Below are positions 1 through 12,700 of a stretch of 64,000 nt of DNA, in pieces. The DNA lies in NCBI GenBank assembly GCA_963556195.1, contig OY744525.1, positions 50,839,148 through 50,903,147 of the forward strand, written 5' to 3'. The position numbers were made by a program, and so were the translations under genes. Every line of letters begins with the position of its first letter. The first letter of the stretch is position 1. Origin of the DNA: Sepiola atlantica. Taxonomy: Eukaryota; Mollusca; Cephalopoda; Sepiida; Sepiolidae. A model generated the notes under the pieces. The model saw only the letters and a list, made by a program, of their open reading frames with translations. It was not told where the DNA came from and did no database searches.

Positions 1-515
1 AAATTATTATGATCTATTTTATGCTTATAAGAAATATACAAAAATATGACAGTGCTTCTCTTAATCTGTCATATTTCTCATGTTTTGTTTCAATTATCGT
101 CATCTCCCAGTAACTATATTAATATATTGAATGCTATAAAATGAACATAAAAATAACTGATCATTATTTATTAATTTTTAAATTATAAAACATTGTACAC
201 AAGATTTAGTAGATAATCTCTAAAATGTAATAATTTTGATATTAAAGGAACACATTGCAAAATAACTTTCTAATATAATCTACTGCATGTGAAAATTTTA
301 TTTTCTATTTGATATTTACGATTACCTAATTGTCAAATATTTTATTATTATTCAAGAAATCATTCAGAATGTGTGGTTTTTTTTTTCAAAATTATCAAAG
401 ATTTAGAATTTTTCCAAAGAAATAAAAATTGATTTTTCCTTTTGATATTTTTAAGTTTTCAAATTTAAAATTATTTATTTGCATGTTAGAATAAAACAAA
501 TTGAAAGCATTTTAT

Positions 516-578
<63 letters not shown>

Positions 579-1084
579 CTCTCTCTTACACACACAACAA
601 ATTTGCTTGTATCTAAACACGTTTTTTCCCATGAAACTTTGTTTAAACTCCTATTTTTATTTTTCAACGTGAAGAAAGCTAATTTTGAGATTTGGTTCTA
701 AATACATTTTTTGTTTTAAATAAAATAATAGATCACTTTTCATTAAGGTTTTACATATAAATAAATGCTAATAATATGATGTGATAATTCCAATACAGAT
801 AAATAAATTATTTGATTTCTTCAAAGAGTAGAAGTAGATTCTTATTTCTATGAAGAAATATTTAATGAATTATAAGTAATAAGAAATATTTAAAACGATC
901 GTCTATCTGCTTTTCTTTTTAGAATTATGTTAAGTGACTAATGGCTTTTAGTTACGTAATATAAGAATTAAACGATCGATTATTTCTATGATCTGATATG
1001 AATAATATTTTTATAATCCTAAGATCCATTTAAAGATTGTATATAAAATAGTGTTAAGAAATGTAATGTATGAAATAATTGATT
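1..1084. other. 3' flank of gene A, AT-rich
   Basis: No gene seen. The block resembles the sequence downstream of B (about 8700-9718), C (about 17760-19200) and D (about 36650-37698), for example the motif GATCTATTTNATGC near the left edge. These are therefore paralogous parts of the tandem duplication unit. The last 60 bp before the stop codon are the best conserved. Confidence 0.7.
515..587. repeat. (CT)n/(CTAT)n microsatellite
   Basis: Pyrimidine dinucleotide run passing into a CTAT tetranucleotide run and back to CT. Confidence 0.95.
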
Positions 1085-4000
1085 CTACTTTTCTGTTTGT
1101 ATTGAATGCATTGATGTTGGAGTGTTTGGTGGAGAATCTTGCTGAAGGTTTTCTCTATTCTCACTGTTTTCTATCTCTTTTTCTTTGTCATCTTGTATAG
1201 TTTCTACTTCTGGTTGTGTTTGTTCTTGTTGAGGCTCACATGTAACATTGTCTGCATCAGCATTGTGCAAATGTAGCTGCGTTTCAGACATGCATCTATC
1301 TGCTGCATTCTGTTTGATGGTAGCCCACTGCCTATAGTCAGAGTTAGGGTCAGCATCTGCCTTATACATCCGTCTTGGAATCGTCCTTGTATCCCCAGGA
1401 GACATGAATGTCTGTAATGAAGGTTTCATATCTGTATATTCCTCGTGGATATTCTCTGATGAATGTGGTTCATAATAATCTGATGTTTCAGATGCTGAAA
1501 TAACCAAAATGAAACAAGTTCATGAAATCATTTTTCATATTAATCTTTTAAAGTAAATAATATTTACAGTGTAAAATTTACACTCTATATTAAAGCTTAA
1601 TTGCTAAAAATTAAATCTTAAAACCTACCAGGTACATTTTGACAATGGTTAGCATATCTTTCAGCATAGGGATCTTCTTGGTCTGAGTGAGAAGAAGGTC
1701 CCATATCAGGATGACAAGTAGAAGTCATGTGGTTTCTCTCTTCGTGTCTCTTCCCACCAGTTGCACCTCTTATTTCCTGTTAATAGAGAAAAGTATACAA
1801 TCAGAAATACAATAGAATATCAATGTTTTACTTTAAAGTTTATTCTATCTGTTTGGTAGACAAACACAACTTACAACTTTTTAGAAGATAACAGGATTTA
1901 TATATATATACTAATAATACAGCAGATAATACAAACATGTGAAACTTTCTGCATGTGCTTTTAATGAAAAGCGGTAGGGAAATATACTCCAGAGCTCTTG
2001 TCTCAAAGTCATATTAATACAATTAGTCTGGATGGCAAATCTATTGACCACAATGTTCTCACATATACAGTCAAGATGAAAATAGAGGTATTTTTAATTT
2101 TTCTTTATTGAATTGAATACCGAGATTTATATATTTAAATAGATTAAAAATTATGCAAGAATAAACAAAAGAATATATTACAACCACTAAACAAAAAATA
2201 ATATTGCTTTATTGATTTTAAAATCAGTGATTTCTTTTTTTTTTTTCTATGGAAATTGCCGCAGACAAGGCATGAAGCCACTTCATGTAAGTAGCTAGAA
2301 AGAACGAAAGATAATTATCAAAGACAGGAAATACCTATTGGCCTTAGTCTTGAAAAAACCAAGGCGTTAGTTAGGGAAAACAGTTAGCGTGCAGTTTTTG
2401 GAAAGAAGCTACTGGAATAGGAAGCTGTATTACAATGAGGTATAAAAACAACGAATTAATGTAGATCATTAGTCAAATTAGCTGGAATATTCTGATAATG
2501 AGTGAAATAGAAATTGTAAATAAATAAAATTTAAAAGAAAACACGTTCCTACCTCATAGATAACTTCCGTAGCTGTCTGGACTTTGATTCCAAGGGCTGA
2601 ACTTCTACGTCCATCATTTAAGACATCTGCACGATGTTGGGTCCTTCTGCCTCTTCCCGGTAGAGTTCTACAAAGCACATCTTGTTCTGCTCTGACAGCA
2701 ACAGACACACCAGACCAATAAGTAGTCTGGTAAGACGGATGCATTGCATGTGCCTGTTCTGGATAATATTTGCTGGAAGAGTCAGCCAATGGATGTGCTT
2801 GTGCAACACTTCTGGTATCAATGCAACGAAGGATGCAGATGGAAATTGCAGCAGTAATTGGTATAGCAACGGTGACTGCAACCAACACAATGACAATGAG
2901 TAAATACTGGTGGATCTTGATATCAGTGTGCGTATAGGCAGCATTTAAGATATCTGCGGTATTGTTACTAACTGTCAATGTCAAAAAGACTGATGTCTTT
3001 GCAGATAAAACTGGACTACCACTATCCTTGACCATAAACTGCAGGTGATACGAGCCAGCATCTTGATGGGCAAGTAAGCGAGTGAAAGACAACAATCCAC
3101 TATAATGATTGATGGCAAACAACTGTTTATCGTTGCCTGCAGTTATTTCATATTTGAGAAATGCATTCTCTTGACTGTCACTGTCGCCAGCCTTGAGAAG
3201 AGTGATGTTCTTTGTATGATGTGGATGATATTTGACATCGAGATTGAAAGGATTGACACTGGGAAAGGTAAAATATGGAGCATTATCATTTTTATCTTCA
3301 ATCTGCACAATCACATTGACGCTATTATCAAGTGGAGGGTTTCCATTATCTTTCACTAAAACCTTGAATTTATAAATGTCTTTGAACTCATGGTCAAGAG
3401 ACATGATTGTTGAAATCAAGCCATCACTGGTTATCTTGAAAGGTAGGAAGTCTTCATTTTTGGTAAGCAAAGAATATGTGAGTCTACTGCCAGCTCCCAG
3501 ATCAGGATCAGTGGCATTGATAGAACCAACTGACGTCTTTGGACTTTCATTCTCAAACACAGAGAATTTAAATGTATCTTTTGTAAATTGTGGTCTTACA
3601 TCATTGACATCTTTCACTTTGATGGAGAACTTGCTATCACTGTGTTGTGGAGGAGATCCTTCATCTTTGCAGCTGATTGTAACATCATGGTGCTCTTGCA
3701 TTTCTCTGTCAACTTTGTGTTTCAATGTCACTTTGTATTCTTTGGATTTTAATTTCTGTAAACGGAATTTATCATGGTGCAACTCACAGTTAACCTGTCC
3801 ATTTTGTCCAACATCAGGGTCAGTCACTTTAACATAAGCAATAAAACTGCCCATCTCAGTATCTTCTAAAATGGTTGCAATCTTGTCCGTTGATTCTGAC
3901 ATGAAAGTGACAAAAATCTTGGGTGGTCGATTTTCTGTATTGATTACATTTACTAATATACCTGTGAGTCCATTTAGTGGAGGCTTGCCACCATCTTTTG

Positions 4001-5003
4001 CACCAATAAACAATTTGTACACTTTTCTACGATTGGAAGGCAGTTTGTTTATCAAAAATACTTCTCCCGATAAATTATTTATTCTGAAATGATTTTTTAT
4101 ATTTTCTGAAGTTTCTGTGCTGATATAATAAGAAACTTTTCCATTTTCTCCTTCATCCAAATCTGTTGCTAAGACCGTGACAAAAGGCTTATCACCATAT
4201 TCTTGATTATTAATAGAAACATTATAGATGTCTTTGCTAAAAACTGGTGCATTATCATTGAAGTCTGTTACTGTAATGTGAATATCTAAAACACTTTCTT
4301 TTGGTGGAGATCCACCATCTTTAGCAATCACCTGTAACATATATGAATCTTTTTCTTCTCTGTCTAATGTGTCTTCACCGACAATGCTTAGTTTTGGAGT
4401 TCCAAATGGTGTTTTATGAATTGATAAAGAAAAAGGTTGATTATTTTTTTCTCTTAGTTCATATGTTACCTTAGAGTTCAAAACACTAATATCTTTATCT
4501 TTGGCATTTGAAATAGATTTTTGAAATCCTTTCTTTACACCCTCCATGAATTCCAGATGTATTTCTTTCTCTGGAAATTCCGGTTTATTGTCATTGACAT
4601 CATTGATTATTATTTTAATTTTAATAATCTTCAAGAATGTTTTTCCTTGTCGCACAGCCACATCCACCATTTGGAAACATTCTGTATTGTAGGTACAAAG
4701 TGATTCAGCATCCAATGTCTGTGACGTGAAAAGTTTTCCTTTCTTTCGAGAGACATGGAACAATTGTGAAGTGCCCGCTATTTCTTGTAATAGTTGGTTG
4801 AAAGTGATGAGTCTTCTATTTTCCAAAGAAATGTCATCCATGATATGAGAGTCTGAAGCAATGTCACCAAGGTAGGTACCTGGACTCTTTCCTTCATCTA
4901 TACTGTATCTTAGGTCTACACCTTGGATCAAATGTATAACAGATGTGAAGAAATACATCAGCATCATCATCAACATGTTAACGCTGGTGTTATGTTTTAT
5001 CAT
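1085..5003 (-). CDS. Protocadherin A, six EC repeats, three coding exons
   Basis: Exons 5003-2553, 1776-1629 and 1494-1085 encode 1002 residues. This is a type I membrane adhesion protein, expected to mediate calcium-dependent homophilic contact between neurons. Residues 1-28 are a signal peptide. EC1-EC6 follow, with linker motifs NDVNDNKPEF (134), NDNAPVF (249), NTENRPP (about 355), DVNDVRP (465) and EDKNDNAP (569). EC1 holds the C-x5-C loop (CTYNTEC) typical of protocadherins. The transmembrane helix is about 700-725, leaving a tail of about 277 residues. I chose the ATG at 5003, not the upstream in-frame one at 5096, because a polypyrimidine tract and CAG acceptor puts the exon start at 5043. 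The first donor is GAG/GTAGG. The middle exon reads EIRGATGGKRHEERN and the last exon starts in the split codon of ASETSDYYEP. The nearest leader exon is at 7117. Family assignment is certain; exon joins are inferred from splice consensus repeated in six copies. Confidence 0.93.
1777..2552 (-). other. Intron 2 of gene A
   Basis: AT-rich intron between large and middle exons, GT at the 2552 end and AG at 1778-1777. I see no other gene or repeat family in it. Confidence 0.75.
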
Positions 5004-5043
5004 TTTTATGCGTGTTTTTTGGGGTGGGTAGGTTGTACTTTTC

Positions 5044-7116
5044 CTGAAAAAGAAAAAATAGCCACCTTTTAGTTTAAGTGTCATCAGACCATTCATGCAA
5101 ATCTTACAAAATTAAGTAACAAAACTTCTTGACAACCTCAATAGCTTGATATACTTTCTCCACATCTGAGTTCTCATCCATCACCATTGTCTTACACTTC
5201 TTGCACATAAACTGGTTATCCTCTCTCAACCTACCAGTAATTCTACTGCACTACTTATGTATCCAATGCTTACAAGTATCATAAAATATTTAATTGCAAC
5301 CGACTCGCTTTCCACAAATGAACTTTCCTCTTTTGGGGAGCTTTTTAACATTACAACCACTGATCATCACTTTGTTCTTGGTAACGTTCACTTTCAGACC
5401 TTTATATAGAATTTCTCCAAGTTTTTAACTTAACAAGTAGGTCTTCCATTGTTTCATAGACAAGTACTAAATCATCAGCATACAGCATCTCTTCTGGACA
5501 ACCCATACAAAAAACCCTGGATAATAGAATCCTGATGTGCTCTTGCTTTAAAATTATTATTTTTTACTTTAGAGTGGAGAGATTAATTTTGCATATAAAT
5601 TTAACATAAGATTGCATTCTTACGAGCATCTAACCATTTTTTATTTTAATTTAAAAAAAATTTAATTATTAGCCATTTTCTTAATTTCTTGGAAATCAAT
5701 TGGGGGCTTAAAGGGGGGGGGGGGTATGCTTAAAATATACATTAAAACATGTTATAAATAAAATAATTACTTACTTGTTTGGCCGAAATTGACTTTTAAT
5801 GATCCAGTAGTCTATAAATTTAATTTTAACGGTCACATGTGCGTTCACCGTCTTTTTTCTTTTTTCATTTTTTTATTATTTATATTGCCACCCGGACTTG
5901 AGATTAGTGATAAGGTTAAGGAAGAGTATGTTTTTCATGACTTTTAAAATAGGGTGTAGAGCTCTAGTTTTACCATAATACCTACTTTTTTTAAATGATA
6001 AAAAGTAATTTTTTCATCAGCATAAAAATAGGCCAAGATTTATTACTGACTCTCCCAGACATACAGAAACACATTTCACTTCAAAAAATTTTGTTTTTTC
6101 TTATATGTCCTTAAAAAAATACTTGCTGGTTCAGAAGTAAGTGATCATTACTGCCTGGTGGCCTGGAAGTGAGTGATTTTTTTGTGTTAAATATAATGCA
6201 AATTTTCATAGTAAAAAAAAAAATGATAATATTGTAGCCCGATACACCCCCCACCCACCCCCCATACAGATTTTTAAGTAATTACATGTAAACAGCCTGA
6301 AAAACTTTGGTAAAAAAAATATTTTAGAACTTAGAGTAGGAGATCAGTTTTGCCTAACACTTATCACTAACCTTAATTCATTAAAAATGTTATTATCATC
6401 AGCAGCTGAAAGCAATACATCAAATGCTATCTTCCACTAGTTCAAATTTTATTTTTTTATTGGCATGATATGATTGTGAGTACACCATAATAATATGTGA
6501 GAAAATCTCTAAAATAAGCCTCTCAATAATATCATGCTAATAAAAAGATCAAATTTTAAATAGAGGTAGATAACATTTGATGTATTGCTTTAAGCTGATG
6601 GTATATTTTCATTGGAATGTATAAAATCTACTCAGGGATAAAGACTTAAGACTGATATACCAAATTATTATAGTCTATAACAAGACATTGATGTTGCTAG
6701 ATATGGTGCCTTCTTAACAAAGCAAAATATGATGTATTCTCAAAGAAGAAAGAAAAAGATGTAATTGAATTTGAAATAAATATCCTTCAAGTTTGTTTTT
6801 TTAATTTAATTTGCAAAAATCATTGTACAAATAAATTTTGAAAAACCTCAAAATAATACTTTATTATAACGTTTCAGACAAACATAGCAAATACATGAGT
6901 CAGACATTTTGCATGTTGTATGATGATTGTAAAATAGTGAATTGATTGAATTGTGAAAAATGTCAAAGTTAGAATTTCGTATGCAAGAAAAATGATTGAA
7001 TTTGTATAAAACAACTTAGTGTATTTGATTGTTGTTAATCTACCACAAAACAAACATGAATAAACATAAAAGATAGAAATGAAAAAAAAATAATAAAATT
7101 TTTAATTTCAACTAAC
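5044..7116 (-). other. Intron 1 of gene A
   Basis: Holds an RTE-like LINE fragment (5125-5525), a G-tract near 5707, a copy of the tandem-repeat family seen at 32690-33300 (here about 5780-5920), and from about 6460 to 7080 sequence paralogous to introns 1 of B (15850-16365) and C (33740-34330). Nothing coding is seen. Confidence 0.6.
5125..5525 (-). mobile_element. LINE reverse-transcriptase fragment, RTE-like
   Basis: Reading the minus strand with frameshifts gives a piece like DLVLVYETMEDLLVKLKTW, the region just after the YADD catalytic box of a non-LTR reverse transcriptase. It is followed by a Cys-rich stretch. It is broken by stops and truncated at both ends. The plus-strand element at 31485-32470 covers the same region, so both belong to one family. 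Confidence 0.6.
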
Positions 7117-7400
7117 CTGCAATGTTGTATTGATGAAGCATAAATGTATGAAGAGACAAGATGCATATGTATCCTGGTGTACAACTCTGCTGCTACTGCT
7201 GCTGCTGATGCTATTGTATGAACACAATGTTAGCCTCCTTTTGAGCACACGTGTGTACATGTGTATATTACAGTGTGTGTGTGAGTGTGGGACAGTGTTC
7301 ATATAGGAAAGAAAGAAAGCCCCAGTCCTATCAAGTCAGCTCTGTGCTTAATGGCAGCTAGAGTCAGTGACTCTAACAAAGCATAAAAATTATCAAGAGA
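7117..7400 (-). promoter_or_regulatory. Leader exon and promoter-proximal block of gene A
   Basis: A conserved block that recurs upstream of B, C, D, E and psiE. It ends in CAG/GTTAGT at 7117, a good splice donor, which fits a non-coding first exon joined to the acceptor at 5043. It contains a CAG-rich run near 7180-7210, a CA-rich stretch, and a palindromic AGAGTCA-G-TGACTCT (7360-7374) resembling an AP-1 site. The transcription start is unknown but probably lies near the upstream end. In this copy the paired ATGs of the conserved upstream frame are mutated (ATT AAG). A 64-codon frame elsewhere in the block is not shared by the other copies, so I treat the exon as untranslated. Confidence 0.65.
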
Positions 7401-8607
7401 AGGCAAGTATTTTATGCTTTCTATTTTACTTAGGAACCTGATTGAATTAGGTAAACATGAAAAAGATGAAGTTTTAGGGTTAAACTCTTTAAGAAAACTG
7501 ATTAAGTTTATTTTTATGTAAAAATTGTTTTTATCTTCTTGATAGAACCAGATATAATTTTGTTAAAAATATTGCTTTTAACATATTTACATTAAAAAAG
7601 TGATACTCCATACAAAATTTAATTTTATGAATTTTCTACAATGTTTTATCATTTATATTTTTGTAAATTTAAAAGATTTTAGTTCTTTTTATGCATACTA
7701 TTTATCAGCATTATTATATTCGCTTTAACATCTCATGTGTTGGGCATTGTGTTAGAATAAATATTTATACTGAAAAATGATTTTTTTAAAATATTTTATC
7801 TTAATTAGAATAATATATATAAAACCTTTTAATTTTTTATTAAGTTGCCAAGAAACTGTAATTAGTACTTATGAATGAGAAGTGTCACTACAATTAAAGA
7901 ATCTTGTTTATTAAAAAAATTTAATATTTGTCGTATGTCTATATGCACGGATCCATTTTGACCATATGCAAGTCAATATGTGACCATACAAAAATTCATA
8001 AATGTGTCTTTTCTTTAATTTAACTTCAAAGTTATAAACTAAAAGATATTGTTTTTCTCTTTACATAGTCTTAGATATTTAAATAAATTTATTTTACTGA
8101 TTTGAAAGCCAGTTTTATTATTTTAACTTCGATTTCATAAATATTATTTTCATTATTCTTTGTTTCTGGGAAGTGTATTTAAAAAATGTAAAGTTTGAAA
8201 ATTAAATTAAAATTAAATAAATTTGATTTTAAAAATATTTTCTAATTAAGTTTTCATGAAATATAAAGTTACTGGGTATTGATGAAAAATATTTTGAAAA
8301 AAACTCCGATTATTTTCATTTATTTTTTAGATTATGTAATATATGTACCCACTAGCAACATCTCTGTTTTGTCCACCCATACTTAATTTTAACACATATA
8401 AAACTGCTGATTCATCGCTCAATGTGTTTGACTTTTTAACTAAAATATAAATAAAATGTAATTCTATTATATTTGAAACAAGTAGTAAACAATTGTTTTT
8501 TAATTCATTAATTACATATTAAATCAATTAACTTTCCTTTAATATAATTTCAAAAAAGTATTCTTTATTAAAGATTCTTTATGAAAAGAAAATAATTTTC
8601 TGTTGAC

Positions 8608-8676
<69 letters not shown>

Positions 8677-9718
8677 TTGAATAAACTGATAAAAAAAATA
8701 AACAATTCTGTTTAATTTTAAAAGCTATTAAAGTTAAAATTTAAAGATTTTTCATTTTCTTTTAATTGAATTTTAAAATTTAGCATCAGTTTTTCATGGA
8801 TATCTATACCTTTATTGCACTTAGAAGTTGTAATTCTACTTCTTTCGACAAAATTGTCAAATATTTTATTCCTGTGCTAGAATCTTAAATCTTCTCAGAG
8901 AATGATGAAAATAATTTAACTTTATAAAGAATCTGGAATCTATGTATTTCATTGTTAAATTAATATCTGTACATGGATTTTTATTTGATATATATATATT
9001 TTATTTTCAAAATTCTAAATAATTTTGACCTTTTCCAGGGAAAGAATTTAAAGATTTTTCGGTTTTCTTTTTTTTTTTCTTTTTTTTTTAGATGATTTTT
9101 TTTTCTTTTTTTTCAAATTAATACTTAAAAAGATTAAAAGAAATGTTCCACTTTTATCTTTCTTGAAACAAATTTGCTTGCTTATGCTATGAAACTGCGT
9201 TTTATTTATAATTCCTTCATCCTCGTCTTCAGTTTATCCCTACAATCTATGTATAAACTCCTAAATTTATGATTCAAAGGGAAGAAAGCTCATTGTGAGA
9301 TTTGGCTTTACATCCAGTTTGTGATATAGAGATTAAATAGATATTTTTTCATTAAGAATTTGCATATGAATAAATGCAAATAATAGAGTGTGATAATTCC
9401 AATACAGATAAGTAAATTATTTGATTTCTTCAAAGAGTAGAAGTAGGTTCTTATTTATTTGAAGAAATATCTCATGAAATATAACAAGAAATATTTAAAA
9501 CAATGGTCTATCTGCTTTTTTTTTTTTCAAAATTATGTTTAGTGACTAATGGCTTTTAGCTACATAATATAAGAATTAAACAATTATTAATTTAAATGAT
9601 TGATTATTTCTATCATCTTATATAAATTATATTTTTATAATTTTTATAATCCTAAAATCCCATTTGAAGATTGTATGTAAAATAGTGTTAAAAAATGGAA
9701 CGTATTGAATAATTGACT
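7401..9718. other. Spacer between gene A leader and gene B stop
   Basis: AT-rich, no gene seen. It contains the (AT)n run at 8610-8674 and a paralogous 3'-flank segment shared with the other units from about 8700 on. The promoter of A would lie at its left end. Confidence 0.65.
8610..8674. repeat. (AT)n microsatellite
   Basis: About 32 uninterrupted AT units. Confidence 0.95.
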
Positions 9719-12700
9719 CTAATTTTCTGTTTGTATTGAATGCATTGATGTTGGAGTGTTTGGTGGAGAATCTTGCTGAAGGTTTTCTCTATTCTCAATG
9801 TTTTCTATCTCTTTTTCTTTGTCATCTTGTATAGTTTCTACTTCTGGTTGTGTTTGTTCTTGTTGAGACTCACATGTAACATTGTCTGCATCAGCATTGT
9901 GCAAATGTAGCTGCGTTTCAGACATGCATCTATCTGCTGCATTCTGTTTGATGGTAGCCCACTGCCTATAGTCAGAGTTAGGGTCAGCATCTGCCTTATA
10001 CATCCGTCTTGGAACCGTCCTTGTATCCCCAGGAGACATGAATGTCTGTAATGAAGGTTTCATATCTGTATATTCCTCGTGGATATTCTCTGATGAATGT
10101 GGTTCATAATAATCTGATGTTTCAGATGCTGAAATAACCAAAATGAAACAAGTTCATGAAATCAATTTTCATATTAATCTTTTAAAGTAAATAATATTCA
10201 AATTTTAACATTTACACTGTATTTTAAAGTTAATCAATAAAAATGAAATCTTAAAACCTACCAGGTACATTTTGACAATGGTTAGCATATCTTTCAGCAT
10301 AGGGATCTTCTTGGTCTGAGTGAGAAGAAGGTCCCATATCAGGATGACAGGTAGAGGCCATGTGGTTTCTCTCTTCGTGTCTCTTTCCACCACTTGCACC
10401 TCTGATTTCCTTTCAATAGAGAAAAATACACAAATGAACAAGAAATAAAGTAGAAATGTTTTTCTTTAAAATTTACTGTATGTATAAGATTTATTCATAT
10501 TTAACAACAATAACCCAAATAACCCTACGGTATAATGAAAAACCATATGGGCTAGAAAATATGCTAGAGAGATCTTGTTTAAAAATCATATCAACAGAAT
10601 TAGCCTAGGCAAAGAATCAATTGACCTCCCTGTTGTCACATCAGTGGTCTAGCTTTATTATTAAACTGAATACTTAAAATTAGATTGTTTTCATATGAGA
10701 AATTATACTAAAATGAACCAAAGAATTTATTATAACCACTAAAAGAAAAATATTGTTTAACTAATTTCATATGAAATGATTTCAAATAATAAATAAGATA
10801 AAAATTATAAATAAAAAAAGAAAATCGTTTCCTACCTCATAGATGACCTCAGTAGCTGTTTGGACTTTAATTCCAAGGGCTGAACTTCTACGTCCATCAT
10901 TTAAGCCATCTGCACGATGTTGGGGCCTTCTGCCTCTTCCCGGTAGAGTTCTACAAAGCACATCCTGTTCTGCTCTGACAGCAACAGACACACCTGACCA
11001 ATAAGTAGTCTGGTAAGACGGATGCATTGCATGTGCCTGTTCTGGATAATATTTGCTGGAAGAGTCAGCCAATGGATGTGCTTGTGCAACACTTCTGGTA
11101 TCAATGCAACGAAGGATGCAGATGGAAATTGCAGCAGTAATTGGTATAGCAACGGTGACTGCAACCAACACAATGACAATGAGTAAATACTGGTGGATCT
11201 TGATATCAGTGTGCGTATAGGCAGCATTTAAGATATCTGCGGTATTGTTACTAACTGTCAATGTCAAAAAGACTGATGTCTTTGCAGATAAAACTGGACT
11301 ACCACTATCCTTGACCATAAACTGCAGGTGATACGAGCCAGCATCTTGATGGGCAAGTAAGCGAGTGAAAGACAACAATCCACTATAATGATTGATGGCA
11401 AACAACTGTTTATCGTTGCCTGCAGTTATTTCATATTTGAGAAATGCATTCTCTTGACTGTCACTGTCGCCAGCCTTGAGAAGAGTGATGTTCTTTGTAT
11501 GATGTGGATGATATTTGACATCGAGATTGAAAGGATTCACACTGGGAAAGGTAAAATATGGAGCATTATCATTTTTATCTTCAATCTGCACAATCACATT
11601 GACGCTATTATCAAGTGGAGGGTTTCCATTATCTTTCACTAAAACCTTGAATTTATAAATGTCTTTGAACTCATGGTCAAGAGACATGATTGTTGAAATC
11701 AAGCCATCACTGGTTATCTTGAAAGGTAGGAAGTCTTCATTTTTCGTAAGCAAAGAATATGTGAGTCTACTGCCAGCTCCCAGATCAGGATCAGTGGCAT
11801 TGATAGAACCAACTGACGTCTTTGGACTTTCATTTTCAAACACAGAGAATTTAAATGTATCTTTTGTAAATTGTGGTCTTACATCATTGACATCTTTCAC
11901 TTTGATGGAGAACTTGCTATCACTGTGTTGTGGAGGAGATCCTTCATCTTTGCAGCTGATTGTAACATCATGGTGCTCTTGCATTTCTCTGTCAACTTTG
12001 TGTTTCAATGTCACTTTGTATTCTTTGGATTTTAATTTCTGTAAACGGAATTTATCATGGTGCAACTCACAGTTGACCTGTCCATTTTGTCCAGCGTCAG
12101 GGTCAGTCACTTTAACATAAGCAATGAAACTGCCCATCTCAGTGTCTTCCAAAATGGTCGCAATCTTGTCCGTTGATTCTGACATGAAAGTGACAAAAAT
12201 CTTGGGTGGTCGATTTTCTGTATTGATTACATTTACTAATATACCTGCAAGTCCATTTAGTGGAGGTTTGCCACCATCTTTTGCGCCAATAAATAATTTG
12301 TAAACTTTTTTTCGGTTTGAGGGCAGTTTGTTGGTCAAAAATACTTCTCCAGATAAATTATTTATTCTGAAATGATTTTTCACATTTTCTGATGTTTCTG
12401 TGCTGATATAATAAGAAACTTTTCCATTTTCTTCTTTATCCAAATCTGTTGCTAAGACAGTGACAAAAGGCTTGTCACCATATTCTTGGTTATTAATGGA
12501 AACATTATAAATATCTTTGCTAAAAACTGGTGCATTATCATTGAAATCTGTTACTGTAATGTGAATATCTAAAACACTTTCTTTCGGTGGAGATCCACCA
12601 TCTTTAGCAATCACTTGTAACATATATGAATCTTTTTCTTCTCTGTCTAGTTCTTCTCTAACCACAATGCTTAGTTTTGGAGTTCCAAAAGGTGTTTTAT

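Noticed and set aside
501..701. A 66-codon frame over the CT/CTAT microsatellite
   Set aside because: Produced by the simple repeat.
2618..2944. A 108-codon frame repeated in every unit (also at 10901, 25414, 38990, 50028, 59566)
   Set aside because: It lies on the same strand but out of frame inside the large exon around the helix. Its conservation follows from the near-identity of that segment, not from its own coding.
3376..3837. A 153-codon plus-strand frame repeated in every unit
   Set aside because: Antisense shadow of EC4-EC5 with no independent support.
5004..5096. Upstream ATG extending the gene A protein by 31 residues
   Set aside because: The extension crosses a clear polypyrimidine-CAG acceptor; the same acceptor position is kept in B, C and D, and the internal ATG gives a proper signal peptide.
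7108..7302. 64-codon frame in the gene A leader reading through the splice donor
   Set aside because: Not conserved in the other leaders and out of frame with the gene A large exon if spliced.
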